A DNA stretch of 64,000 bases, from contig JAETXT010000005.1 in the NCBI GenBank assembly GCA_019188255.1, forward strand, positions 4,774,001-4,838,000, given 5' to 3'. The position numbers and the translations under genes were made by a program. This document shows, piece by piece, positions 42,562 to 53,244 of the stretch. The notes under the pieces are model-generated. The model saw nothing but the letters and a program-made list of their open reading frames with translations. It had not been told where the DNA came from and did no database searches. Within the stretch, counting starts at the first letter, position 1, and each line of letters starts with the position of its first letter. Origin of the DNA: Verticillium longisporum. Taxonomy: Eukaryota; Ascomycota; Sordariomycetes; Glomerellales; Plectosphaerellaceae.

Positions 42562-44778
42562 ATGTCTCATGCAGCAACGAATGGCCATGGGTGAGTGGAG
42601 CGGAGTTCCTTGTGCCTTAGCTTTCAAGTTGATACTGATTCGAATCCAAGGTCTAGGACAGCGTGATAGCTATTGTACTTGCCCCTTTTGCGAAACAAAA
42701 TTCTCGAGATCGTGAGACACCATTTAAATACCTCTGCTAAGGGTCCTCTACTGCAGCTCTTGGTAAATTGACAGAGTGGTTTCTAACCTAGCAAATTGCT
42801 AGGGACACGGCACGGCGCCATTCAACAACCTGCCCACAGAAGAGAGGACGGCTCATTCCTCCGCCACGCAAAAGAGGCCGCAAACTCAAAGCCTGTGACG
42901 CTTGTGCCCTGGCCAAAGAGGGCTGCGATGGCGGGCGGGAGCGGCCTTGTTCTCTGTGCTTGAGCCGTCGGCAGACCTGCACTTTCGGGCGAGCGAAGCC
43001 TGGGAAGGTTGACTGCCCAAAACCATCGCAACCGTATCTTCCAACTAGGCCTCTCTTGCCTGATCATGTTGGAACTACTCAAGGTCTTTCTCGCGCCCCC
43101 CAAAAACGAGCCTCGTTGCCCGCCACCGGAAGCGGACCTGACAAAGTCTGTGGCGATGATCATGGCAGCCACTTCACGAGAATACCGATATCATTCCTGC
43201 TCCAGTACACAGACCCCCACAACAGCAGGATTCACCAGTACTTTCCATCTCTTCTGAAAAGCGATGACGATGGGTTCCCGCCGTCCGTGAGCCAAGCCAA
43301 GAGTCCAGTAGGCAGCGAAAGCCCTTTTGACTTGTACGAAGATCCCAGCGGCTGGAATTGGACCATTGCAGGACATACAGAGTCTCTGGAACAGTTCCTC
43401 GGCCTCGACATCTTGCCCATTGAAAGCTGGGACTGCGGGGATGGAGTGCGATGCTCTCCCTCACAGGGTCCCAACGTGGAACATCCTCTCATCGAACAGC
43501 GCATGGGCGAGGTCCTATCCGAACTTGGTTCGCATAATGAGATGGACTCTTTGGGCCCATACATCCGAGTGATCTTCTGCAAGACACGTGTGCAGGCATT
43601 GGTCCAGTCATACTTCACCTCCTGGCACCCCCATTGTCCGATACTGCGCAAGCCGTCCTTTGACGCTGTCTCCGTCTTTCCGCCGTTGCTTGCTGCCGTC
43701 ATGATGGTCGGCGCGACCTATTACTCGGAAGAAACTGCAGAGGCGGCAGATAACTGTCTCGAGGCTGTGGAACATTACGTGTTTGAGCACGAGGCTTTTC
43801 GACGCCTTCTCGATCCTGCGGAAGCAGAAGCTGTATCGACGGATATCGCACCACTTCAAGCAGCTTTCATCATCGCAATACTGCTGCATTGGAATAATTA
43901 CAGTGCTTCAAGAAGACGAGTTCGCCTTCACCGGTACGCCGACCTTGTCGCCGCGGCGCGCAATCTCGGGCTTCCGAGCCACAGGCACAGTGACGGCGCG
44001 CAAGCGGGGATGCCGACGTCTGAGCGTGAATGGGACATATTTTTCCGGGCGGAAGAAGCCATCAGGTGAGACTGTACCCAAAGGCATGAATTCTCCCTGT
44101 AGGAGCGAAAAAGACTGAAGACGCGTCGCAGACTGGTGAACTGGATATTCCTCGTCGACTCATCACATGCCATATTCCACCGCGCACCCCCGAAGTTGAC
44201 GCTGTCGGAGATGACAGGGAACTTCCCATGCTCTGACGAGCTATTCGCAGCCTCAGACAGCTCCCTTCAGCAACAGCAGAGCTGGCATCGGGCTTTCCCG
44301 AAGCTGGACTCTATAGCGGAGGGCATGTCCCTGCTGATGCAGGACTCCTGGACGGACGAGCTGCTGGCGGTATTCGAGCATCTCGGCTATCAGGGCTTCT
44401 TCATCCTGGTATCAGGTGCGTCCGTTCTTCTGCCTTTCAGCTCCAAGGACCGGCCTGACTGACATCTGGACAGGCCTCCACGAGATCATCTTCAGCGCCG
44501 AGGCGGCATGCTCTCTCGCCGCGGTGAAGCCGGCGGTGGATCGAGCACTCACCCGCTGGAAGCTGCTCTGGGACCTCCATACTCAAGATGTACCGCAAGA
44601 CGCAGGCGGCCGTTTCGGGTTTTACGAGAACGCGGGCGAGTATTGGTGGCTTGCAAAGCTCTTCCTTGACAAGGGAACGCCCTCAACAGCAGAAGAGGGC
44701 GGGAAAGTCTTCGATCAGGACTCCATGGAAGACGTCAATGGCTTTGTTAGGAGGCTCGCCGAGATGCGCATAGAGTAA
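42562..44778 (+). CDS. Zn2Cys6 transcription factor with fungal-specific domain
   Basis: Proposed 626-residue nuclear regulator. Exons 42562-42590, 42803-44065, 44132-44415 and 44474-44778; the last two introns (66 and 58 bp) are well supported. The first exon is inferred: the zinc-cluster frame has no ATG before a stop at 42789, and an exon MSHAATNGHG ending at a GTGAGT donor joins it in phase at TTGCTAG. The cluster ACDACALAKEGCDGGRERPC follows C-X2-C-X6-C-X7-C-X2-C-X6-C after a basic PPRKRGRKLK; it is unusually poor in basic residues between the second and third Cys. The middle-homology region is clear (YFTSWHPHCPILRKPSFD, AAFIIAILLHWNNYSASRRR, RRLVNWIFLVDSSHAIFHRA), as in lactose/xylanase-type regulators. 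Its neighbour across the promoter is the dioxygenase gene. Confidence 0.78.
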
Positions 44779-45760
44779 CCGTTGCGCCCGAGGCAGAGGG
44801 CCCGAGCTATATCATCTTTGTACTTCTCTAGTCAACGCAACGTTGACGATGTCTCACTGGCACTGAAAACAGAAGCCATCAAACTATAAAAGAAGATAGC
44901 GGTACGTAACTTTCCAGGTGATGTGGGTATACGTCGGTTTCATTCGAAAGCCAACCTCATGATAGGGCAGACGAACAGGCTTAGTTAGGGTCCTGGTCGT
45001 AGCTTCGACGATTGCAAAAGTATAAAAAAAAACGGTCTTCACCTAAACGATTCGGCCTGTCCATGCCGGGCCGCCCGGGCTCGGCGCAGGGCCGGAGAAT
45101 ATGCCCGCAGAAGGTGGCAGTGGATCACGGCACCACATGCCGAACGAGCTACCCAAGAGTAGAAGACCGCCGGTTCGCGGTCTCCCCTGGAATGGAGCGG
45201 CGTTTTCAGTGAAGCAACCAAAAGCCCCCGGGCCCCGATCACCACGGTCTCGTGATCTTGGAGAGGGGCAGCCCGGCTGGGACGATGAAGCCACGTCAAG
45301 CGCTCCAATACCTTGGCCTACTAACGGATACATGTAGTCCCGTCTCGCGATGCAACCCCCAGACGGCGCATCCACGGCTGAGGCGTGCCGGATCGCCCAA
45401 CGCCCCTGGCACGAGACGTCATTGCCGTGACGTTGCGGTTCGCACTAATTGGTGCGGGAATGTCTTGCAGAGACGAGGTGGAAAGTCGATTCACGCCTGT
45501 TTCTGCGTTTGCGTATTCGTAAAGACATGGGCGATGTCACGTCGGCAGGTAACTAGGCATCGTCGGCGGTCAAGGGTCAAGCGCGGTGTGCTCTATTGCC
45601 CCGCGACGCTCGTGATAAACAGACTCCGGGTACAGGAAGGTGTCCAGCCTGCTTGCGGACCATAAAAGAGAGTTGATATCCTGGTCACAGATTCACAAGA
45701 GTCCGGTACATCCACGAGACCTTTCGTCGTTGCCTTTCTCAACCTCCAAGTCTCCTCATC
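44779..45760. promoter_or_regulatory. Intergenic region upstream of the GH54 gene
   Basis: About 980 bp holding the GH54 promoter. A CATAAAAGAG TATA-like box at 45661-45670 lies 100 bp before the ATG. An A run is at 45024-45033. No gene supported. Confidence 0.4.
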
Positions 45761-47290
45761 ATGCAGTTCTCGCGGCGAAACTCTCGCCCCTCTTGGGCCC
45801 TCGCCCTGAGTCTCGCGACCTCAGGCTCGCTCGTGGCCGCCGGACCCTGCGACAGCTACGCCAAGGGCAACACGCCCTGCGTCGCGGCGCACAGCACGAC
45901 GCGCGCTCTGTACGACGCCTTCGCGGGGTCCCTCTACCAGGTGAAGCGCGGCTCGGACGGCGCGACCACCAACATTGCACCCGTGTCAGCCGGCGGCGTC
46001 GCCGACGCCGGCCGCCAGGACAGATTCTGCGCCGGCACGACGTGCGTCATCACGGTCATCTATGACCAGTCCAAGAACAACAACCACCTGACGCAGGCGC
46101 CGGGGGGCGACTTTGCGGGCCCCGCAGCCGACCGCGCCGACAACCTGGCGAGCGCCATCGGGGCGCCGGTACAGCTCTTTGGCAACAAAAAGGCGTACGG
46201 CGTCTTCATCGCCCCGGGCACGGGGTACCGCAACAACACGGCGCAGCGCACGGCGCGTGGCGATGCGGCACAGGGCATGTACGCCGTGGTCGACGGCACG
46301 CACTTCAACGGCGGCTGCTGCTTCGACTACGGCAACGCCGAGACGAGCACGAGCAACACGGGCAACGGGCACATGGAGGCCATCTACTTTGGCGACAGCA
46401 CGGCGTGGGGCTCCGGCTCCGGGAGCGGGCCGTGGGTCATGGCCGACCTCGAGAACGGCCTGTTCTCGGGCCACAACGCCAAGAAGAACGACGGCAACCC
46501 GTCGCTGTCGCATCGCTTCGTCAGCGCCGTCGTCAAGGGCGGGCCCAACAAATGGGCCATCCGCGCCGGCGACGCCACGGCCGGCGACCTGTCGACCTTT
46601 TACAGCGGCGTGCGGCCCGCCGGCGGCTACGATCCGATGAAGAAGGAGGGCGCCATCGTGCTCGGCATCGGCGGCGATAACAGCGTCAGCGCCCAGGGCA
46701 CGTTTTACGAGGGCGTCATGACGTCGGGCTACCCGTCCGACGCCACGGAGAAGGCCGTCCAGGACGACATCGTCGCGGCGGGCTACAAAGTCACGCCGCT
46801 GTCCTCGGGGCCCCAGTTGTCCGTCGGCGCCCGCGTCTCGCTGCGCGCCACTTCGTCCTGCTGCACGACCCGCTACATGGCGCACACGTCGACGGGCGGC
46901 GGCGTCGACACGCAGGTCGTCTCGTCGTCGAGCGCCGAGACGCTGCGGAAGCAGGCGACGTGGACGGTGCGCACCGGCCTCGGCAACAGCGGCTGCTTCT
47001 CCTTTGAGTCGGTCAGCAACCCCGGCAGCTTCATCCGCCACAACAACTTTGTGCTCCGGGTCGACGCCGACGACGGCAGCAAGTCGTTCCGCGAGGATGC
47101 CACCTTTTGCACCGAGGCGGGCCTCAACGGCCAGGGCAGCTCGATCCGCGCCTGGGGCCACCCCACACGGTACATTCGTCACTTTGCCAATGTCGGCTAT
47201 GTGGCCAGTAACGGCGGCGTTCAGACGTATGATGCTGCTCGTGAGTTCAATAACGACGTAAGCTGGGTGGTTGGTGCTGGATTTTCTTAG
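45761..47290 (+). CDS. abfB: Secreted alpha-L-arabinofuranosidase B, GH54 with CBM42
   Basis: Removes arabinofuranosyl side chains from arabinan and arabinoxylan outside the cell. Single exon, 509 residues. A signal peptide of about 27 residues ends near SLVAA|GPCDSYAKG. The GH54 beta-sandwich shows GNTPCVAAHSTTRALYDAF, the Cys-Cys vicinal pair in GGCCFDYGNAE, WVMADLENGLF with the presumed nucleophile Glu (about 231) and GIGGDNS with the presumed acid/base Asp (about 306). From about residue 350 a beta-trefoil CBM42 follows (FESVSNPGSFIRHNN, DATFCTEAGLNGQGSSIRAW, RYIRHFANVGYVASNGG). Length and order match fungal AbfB precisely. A long antisense frame here is a by-product of GC-rich codons. 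Confidence 0.96.
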   Translation: MQFSRRNSRPSWALALSLATSGSLVAAGPCDSYAKGNTPCVAAHSTTRALYDAFAGSLYQVKRGSDGATTNIAPVSAGGVADAGRQDRFCAGTTCVITVIYDQSKNNNHLTQAPGGDFAGPAADRADNLASAIGAPVQLFGNKKAYGVFIAPGTGYRNNTAQRTARGDAAQGMYAVVDGTHFNGGCCFDYGNAETSTSNTGNGHMEAIYFGDSTAWGSGSGSGPWVMADLENGLFSGHNAKKNDGNPSLSHRFVSAVVKGGPNKWAIRAGDATAGDLSTFYSGVRPAGGYDPMKKEGAIVLGIGGDNSVSAQGTFYEGVMTSGYPSDATEKAVQDDIVAAGYKVTPLSSGPQLSVGARVSLRATSSCCTTRYMAHTSTGGGVDTQVVSSSSAETLRKQATWTVRTGLGNSGCFSFESVSNPGSFIRHNNFVLRVDADDGSKSFREDATFCTEAGLNGQGSSIRAWGHPTRYIRHFANVGYVASNGGVQTYDAAREFNNDVSWVVGAGFS

Positions 47291-47506
47291 TTGCTGGCCA
47301 TTGCCTTCGACTATGGCGCCTGGAGAAATCAAGCAGACCTACCTACCGGAGACAGGCATGTCGTCAATGTTGGCCTTGGGCACACCAACCGGGTTTGATC
47401 GATTAAATTATATGTATATGCTTGTGATACCCTGCTGGACTTTTTGCTCCCATTGTTGCCTCCAGTTCATGCCATGCTGTCGTTGTCCTCGTCATCTCGT
47501 AGCACC

Positions 47507-50500
47507 TCAGACGCCTCTCTTGTCCAAGAAGTTGACCCATTCACACTTGCAACCTCCGTCTCCTCCGTCAAAGCCCCCGAACGAGGTGTCGTTTCTCGCT
47601 CTGGGGTTCACCAGCGTCCCTCCGAACCCAATGTTGTTCGCAATGAGCTTGGGGTCGCTCGTGTCGATCCTCTGTCGGCTGTCGACCTTCCAGTGCCACA
47701 CCACCTTCTCAAGAGGCTGGCCTCCGTGCGTATCCATCGTCACGGTGATGGGGTACGGCATCGTCCCCGGCCGGTCCGTCGCCTCGCCCGACCCAGTGTC
47801 AAATCGACCCCGCTCAGAAAGCAGCTGCGTCGTGTTCTCACGGCGCGTCCAGATCTGAACGAGGAACCGCGTCTGCGTCCAGGTGACAATGAAGCTTGCC
47901 TCTGAAAGGCGGGCGCCGCCGTCTTCGTCAAGGGGCACATTGCTCTCGCCATCACCACCTCGGGAAGGGTCCGTCCCGTTGAGGACTGTGACGGAGCGCA
48001 GGTAAATGCTGCGCTTGAAATACGTGTAGAAGCCGTAGTGCTCCGTGTCGAGGCCACGGTCGTACAGGCGAATAGGTTGCTGAAAGGCTTTTGGCATAAA
48101 AGAGGCTGGCGCCGGGCTACCATCTTCGTTGAGCTCGGGCTCAGGAAGTTCGACGGGAAAGTCGGACGGCAGGTTAAAGTCCTGTCGCTTGCTGAGCACA
48201 TTCGGCCCAACCGTGCTGTTTACCGTGTCGAGGATGCTGAAGTAAAATGGCGTCGGTTCGCCGGCCTTGTCGTCGGAGACGATGCCATCTGTCGTGTTAC
48301 CCAGAAAGTACATTTCTTCGAATGATGGGGGTGCCGGACTAGGATTGAAGGCTTGGCCATCTTGCCGCTTCCTGAGGGCTGCTCGACCTCTGGCGACGAT
48401 GCCACCGCCCCCTCTTGCCTCGCGCGTGCGGCCTCGATCTGGTCGCGGGGGGCTGCCATTGGGAATGTTCCAGGGCGCACTCGTGTCATTGTTGTACTGG
48501 ATCTGCATGAAGAAGCTGGGCTGGTTGGGCCGGAAAGGGGCAACAGAATCGTGCTCTTCTTTGGGAAGTGCACAGCTCCATATCGTCGTAGGCTGTGTAC
48601 AGCCCGTTATGGCAGCCGAGTTGTCCGGTCCAATAACTGTGAGCGGGCCCGTGGGCATCGGCGGGAAGTCGGTCAGGTTGACGAAGATGCTTGGCACCTC
48701 AACGGCAGTCTTACCACGCGGGATCAAGGTGACACAAAGAACGACAACGAGAACAATGAGAAGAATGGAGCCACAGCAGACACCGAGGCAGACACGTCTC
48801 CTTTTCCGGCCTTCACGACCAGAGCGACCGAAACAACCGTTCGACGGCATGCACCCACGGCCGCGCCAGAAGCCACCGATCTTGCGGGCGACGACCTCTT
48901 CCTTCTCGTGTCGGCGCCTCTCGCGCTCGACCTCTTGGCCAGACCCAGCGGCGGCCGTAAAGTGTTCCTGAGGCAGGTAGGTGCCAGGCTGTCGGATTGG
49001 CATAGTCGACGTGCCTGCGGCTGGGGTGAGGGGAATGTCGGTCAAGGAGATACCGCCGCGAGAGCTCATTGTTCCATTGATAGCGGGGGACGCAGGGTTC
49101 GGAGAAGAAGGATAGAGGCTCTGGAGGGGGTGGCCTGTGGGGAATACGGCTCGGTATCTGACTGCGTCTTGCTTGTTTGGCGGTGAATATGGCGGGGGCT
49201 GATCTGAGGGAGTTCGAAGGCCTTGCGGCGTGTTCATCGTCTTCTCACTCTGTTCCGCAAGCCGAGTGGTGCCTGACCTCGACGAAAAAGCAGGCGATGG
49301 GGTACGCGCATTCAAAAAGGGGGATGGCGTTCTTCGGGGGGTAGGAATCCTGACTATAGGCGTGTGGTCGTGTCGGGGCGAAGGCTTTGGAGATGCTGGT
49401 AGTCCAGGTATAAATGTCGAAGAGGGCGGATCGTCCAACTTGATAGACTTTGCAAACTGAGACTTCTCGGCGTTCGGCTTGGAGAGTGAATCAGGTGATA
49501 GGCTGCCTTTCGGGAACCGTGACTCCTGAGCTTCACGAAGAGGGCTCGTCTTCTCAGTGAATGGGGTGACGATGGTATCCCACCACCCCCGCGTCTGTGT
49601 TTCAGCGCTGGAAGGGCTCTTGGAAACACCCTTTGCCTTGTTGGTCTTACTAGCAGTGACAGCCATACTGTTTCCGTCCTCTTCAAATAGTGTGCAGGGG
49701 CTGCCACCGTCGTCTTCATCGTCGTCGTCCTTTTGTTGAAGCACAACGGCCACGGCAACCTCTGGTCTCCTGAACGTCGAAGGCACCGCAGGCACAGGCG
49801 GGGCGTCATAGGCAATAGGTGCCCCGTAACTAGTAGCCTGGGAATAGATGCTTGATGTGTGTCGAGGTGACTGGAACGGTGAAGTGGTGTCAGGGGTATC
49901 GGGGCTCCATACGGATCGTTGCTGTGAAGGAGTCATGGGGCTGTCTGTGTTCCCAGGCTGCTGCGGTTTTGCTGGGTGGCGCAAGTGAGGATGGGGGGTT
50001 GGTGCCTCCAAGGGTGTGGCAAGCATGTGTGCATGGGCATCCGTGTTGCCGTTACCACGCTGGGCCAGGTCCGAAGGAAGAGCGATGCCGATGACAATGG
50101 GGCGATCGTTTGGGGAGAGGTCCTGTTCGAGGGGGCTCCGAGTGGTGGCACTTTGAGGGAATTTGGTCGTGTTTTTCCTCGAGAACCAGTTCCAGTTGCC
50201 TACAGAGGCGGACGACGGCTCACCTTCGAGTGCCTTGAGGGCGGCAGCATCGACAAACTTGCCTCTCGGACGATGTGGGCTGTTGGCCAGATGGTTTTGA
50301 CGACGGAGCTCGGTCATGTTGGTCACGACCTTGATGCCGGCTTTGGCATTTTGGTCCCTCTGCCTGTGGCGGGATTTCAGTCTCCTCAGCCTGTGGACGG
50401 ATTGCCGTGACAGTGATACGCGGGAGGTGGTAGGCTTTGAGGGCCTGAGAGGACTGGGCATGGCGGCCTTGTCGGCGATGGGGGCCTGCTCGTCGTCCAT

Positions 50501-50614
50501 GATGGGCGTCACCACTTCTTCATCCTCCCAGTCTTCCCAGTTATCCTTTCGGCCGTCGCTCCGGCCGTCCTCGTCATAAGCGGGTGGTCTCGGCGAGGAG
50601 CTGTTGGTGGCCAT
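47507..50614 (-). CDS. Large single-pass membrane protein, conserved in filamentous fungi, function unknown
   Basis: Intronless, 1035 residues from MATNSSSPRPPAYDEDG; an ATG 21 codons upstream is possible but follows untypical sequence. Residues 1-600 are cytosolic-looking, disordered and Ser/Pro-rich, with an acidic patch (DNWEDWEDEEVV) and an Arg-rich stretch (HRLRRLKSRHRQRDQ). A Cys/Arg-rich turn leads into one transmembrane helix near 613-633 (CGSILLIVLVVVLCVTLIP). The outer C-terminal part (about 400 residues) has several N-glycosylation sites, paired cysteines, and a beta-rich module with YGFYTYFKRSIYLRSV and FIVTWTQTRFLVQIWTRREN, ending in a CKCEW motif. A type II surface or vacuolar glycoprotein is plausible. 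I recognise no catalytic motif. Confidence 0.8.
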   Translation of the reverse strand: MATNSSSPRPPAYDEDGRSDGRKDNWEDWEDEEVVTPIMDDEQAPIADKAAMPSPLRPSKPTTSRVSLSRQSVHRLRRLKSRHRQRDQNAKAGIKVVTNMTELRRQNHLANSPHRPRGKFVDAAALKALEGEPSSASVGNWNWFSRKNTTKFPQSATTRSPLEQDLSPNDRPIVIGIALPSDLAQRGNGNTDAHAHMLATPLEAPTPHPHLRHPAKPQQPGNTDSPMTPSQQRSVWSPDTPDTTSPFQSPRHTSSIYSQATSYGAPIAYDAPPVPAVPSTFRRPEVAVAVVLQQKDDDDEDDGGSPCTLFEEDGNSMAVTASKTNKAKGVSKSPSSAETQTRGWWDTIVTPFTEKTSPLREAQESRFPKGSLSPDSLSKPNAEKSQFAKSIKLDDPPSSTFIPGLPASPKPSPRHDHTPIVRIPTPRRTPSPFLNARTPSPAFSSRSGTTRLAEQSEKTMNTPQGLRTPSDQPPPYSPPNKQDAVRYRAVFPTGHPLQSLYPSSPNPASPAINGTMSSRGGISLTDIPLTPAAGTSTMPIRQPGTYLPQEHFTAAAGSGQEVERERRRHEKEEVVARKIGGFWRGRGCMPSNGCFGRSGREGRKRRRVCLGVCCGSILLIVLVVVLCVTLIPRGKTAVEVPSIFVNLTDFPPMPTGPLTVIGPDNSAAITGCTQPTTIWSCALPKEEHDSVAPFRPNQPSFFMQIQYNNDTSAPWNIPNGSPPRPDRGRTREARGGGGIVARGRAALRKRQDGQAFNPSPAPPSFEEMYFLGNTTDGIVSDDKAGEPTPFYFSILDTVNSTVGPNVLSKRQDFNLPSDFPVELPEPELNEDGSPAPASFMPKAFQQPIRLYDRGLDTEHYGFYTYFKRSIYLRSVTVLNGTDPSRGGDGESNVPLDEDGGARLSEASFIVTWTQTRFLVQIWTRRENTTQLLSERGRFDTGSGEATDRPGTMPYPITVTMDTHGGQPLEKVVWHWKVDSRQRIDTSDPKLIANNIGFGGTLVNPRARNDTSFGGFDGGDGGCKCEWVNFLDKRGV

Positions 50615-52879
50615 GTTATTGTGTGGTGAAGAGATTGTTGTGTGATGAAGGAGCGTCAGCGGCACGCAGCGATCCAACTCGAGGCGGATGCACGAATTTG
50701 AATGAAAGAATGAATGGATTGCGTTGCTTGAGATGTCGGGAGGCGAAGGGTGAAAGCCTGGTTGAATGATGAGACCAAGCGTATCGGCAGTGGCTGTGGA
50801 TTAAAAGAGTGAGAGTATCGAACAGAATACCTAGACAAAGAAGATGGATCACCGAGGAAGGCCCAAGGAAGCAACGCGTCTGGCGAAAAAGAAGACGAAG
50901 AAGAAGGACAAGATCAAGAAGAGGGCGTTGTTCACGAACAATAGTCACAATAGAAGGTCTGGAGGCAGCAACTGAATAGCTTACAACAAGACGGGGCAAT
51001 GGACAACTGATGAATGGCTGGCCAGGCGGGTTCATCCACTTCGACGCACGACAGCCAACGAGCGACGAAGGCGCGGCAGGAGCAGCTTGGCTCTCATTTG
51101 ACGGCTGGCGGCGACGTTGCCTCGATGCGCCGGATGCCATCACGACTCTCGAAGATGTATGGCTGGCTGGTGTTGAGGGCGTATGAGCAAGCGCCGACAA
51201 CAAGGCAAGGAGCCTCGTTGATTGGCTCTCGTGGCGCCGGGCTCCTAGGAGCAACGTAGTTTGGCAACACGAACTACGGGTTGCGGGTCCGCTCGTGAGA
51301 AAGCCTTGGCGATGAGACAGATCTACGTTTGCGATGCATCGTTCGTCTGAAAGGACGCGTGGGCCTGGTGAGGGGATGAAGGCGAGGAAGAATTGACTGA
51401 CGACTGTTGAGGAGTGCGTCGCTGCCTCGAGGAACGCGAAGTCACGTGGTGACGACGCAGGTACGTACGTACCCAGGTGCCGAACCAGGTGTGGGGGGTA
51501 CGGGTGTAGGCGTGGCAGGTGCAGTGAAACACCAGACTCCTCTTGAATACCTAGGTACCGGTCTACTGTCAATGGGTATCTCGAGGTAGGTAGGTCCCTG
51601 ATCAACAGAGCCTCTCGTTACCTCCCTTTCGCAGATATCCTCTGTTGCACCTCAATCATCAATCCAATTGTCGACCATACCCACCACACCGGCAGCTCCA
51701 AATCAAAGCCGACAAACAATGACATCCTTGCGAGACTCAATGGGCGCTCGGTCTGCCGTGCCGCTCGTGTGTCCCACCTGTCAGGGTCTTGCCATGGCAT
51801 CCCTGTCCTGCCATTGTCAGTGAGACTGTTTTGTTCTCTGCACAACAGCCATTTGAGTAACTCAGGATTGGATCACCCGTGGCAATCCCTTCTTTTTCTC
51901 TTGCCTGGACACAAGAGCGTATCAATAATTTCACTTGCAGGCAGACGAACATGTTTGCTGATCTCGACCTCGACTTTGGCTCGGCTATAGAGGCTTCGCT
52001 ATAGAGGGTGTACCTGACAAGTACCTACCTAGGTACCTAAGGTAAGGTACCTAGCAAGCACTGCGGCAGACGGGGAGGACCCCTGAACTTGAATGACTGG
52101 CAGGCTCCCCAATCGCAGCCGCCGCTTCGGGCGATGGTGGCTCGCCCCTATTATCACTGGAGCCTTTTGGTTGGCTGTCTCGGCTCCTCTGCTAGGTACC
52201 TGGGTCGGTACCTACCTGCTGTACCTAGACCCTCAGAAATCGCCCGAGCACTAAACCTACCGCATGGAGAAGACAACACCTAGCCCAAAAGCAAAATCGC
52301 CAAAGACTATTACTCGAGATGACATGAGCGAAAATACGACCGGCCTTGTCTTCCCGTCTTCGTTGACCCTCCATCCGTCATGTCTCGGTCCCATTGGCAA
52401 ACTTTGACACTCGATTGAGAGAAAGCCCCCGACAGCCACAAAACGAGCCCGCTCCAGCTAAGAGATCTACCACGCTCATCGTCTCCAGAACCATCACCAT
52501 CGACGACATCACCTCCCAAGTCCTGCCCCGGCATCGCCTGAAATCTGTAACTGCTAGTGTCGCACGGTCGTTCATCACAGACAACCATCGGTCACCACTA
52601 CCACCTTCGCCGACACTCCTTACCAGTCGCACTGTTGCTGCCGCCGCCTCGAGTCCATCGATCGATCCTAGCACGTACAATCGCTTTGCGACTGGCGCAC
52701 CACAGAAGATCGTCGCCCTTGCTTCAACGCACCCCCCAAACGCCTTACCGTGGCCAAGGCCCCAAACAAGAAAGAAAAAAAAACCACGGCAACCAAATCT
52801 ACCCCCCACCACCTCTTATTTCCATCCCATCTCCTCTTCCCGTCTCGTTGTCATCTGGAGGATCCCCGTCCTCTGGTAA
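50615..52879. other. Long intergenic region with palindromic repeat clusters
   Basis: About 2.3 kb between divergent genes. It holds the membrane-protein promoter, three TACCT/AGGTA clusters (51460-51597, 52012-52054, 52193-52229) and the pyrimidine-rich start of the next gene's leader. Open frames are short and without recognisable domains. Confidence 0.4.
51548..52229. repeat. Scattered TACCT/AGGTA palindromic motifs
   Basis: Three short clusters built from TACCTAGGTACC-like palindromes within 700 bp, separated by ordinary sequence. Same unit as the cluster at 23.1 kb. Confidence 0.6.
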
Positions 52880-53244
52880 CAACACCCGCATTCCACCAAC
52901 CTGGCGCCTCCATCTCCCCCAGCCGCCTCGTCCTCGTCCTCCGTGGCGTCGGCCAACGACCGCCGACCCCCCGCTTCTCATCAACGCCGTCGCTCCTCAT
53001 TCAGCTTGGGCATTGACGTCGCCTCCGCTGAACGCCGCGGCCCCCAGTACCTGGGGGTGCAGGGCCAATCTTCGAACCTGCCGCCCATACCAGGTACGTG
53101 CCCAACACTGTCGCTGATGTCGTTCTTCCCAGCCGCATCTCTCTTGGTTTTCACTTCCCTCCGCACAACGTTCTCGTGTCTGACAAGATTTCGCTTGCTG
53201 ACGTTGTGTCCCTTTTCTTTCCTGCAGGCACCCCCGCCGATCCC
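52880..53244 (+). promoter_or_regulatory. Spliced leader region (or N-terminal extension) of the GT34 gene
   Basis: The frame is open from 52880 to 53093 without ATG. It encodes a Ser/Pro-rich stretch, and a GTACGT donor at 53094 pairs with CTGCAG at 53227, joining exactly in the frame of the mannosyltransferase (…LPPIPG|TPADPMSLSRSP). It may be a 5' UTR intron, or the protein may start further upstream on an exon I could not find. Confidence 0.4.

Noticed and set aside
45986..47332. 448-codon minus-strand frame opposite the GH54 gene
   Set aside because: Composition is Ala/Arg/Val-rich as expected for the antisense of GC-biased codons, and the sense strand encodes a full AbfB.
53098..53244. 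In-frame ATG at 53098 as start of the mannosyltransferase
   Set aside because: It falls inside a segment with a good donor at 53094 and acceptor at 53227, and the MSLSRSPSPHPGG start fits the family.
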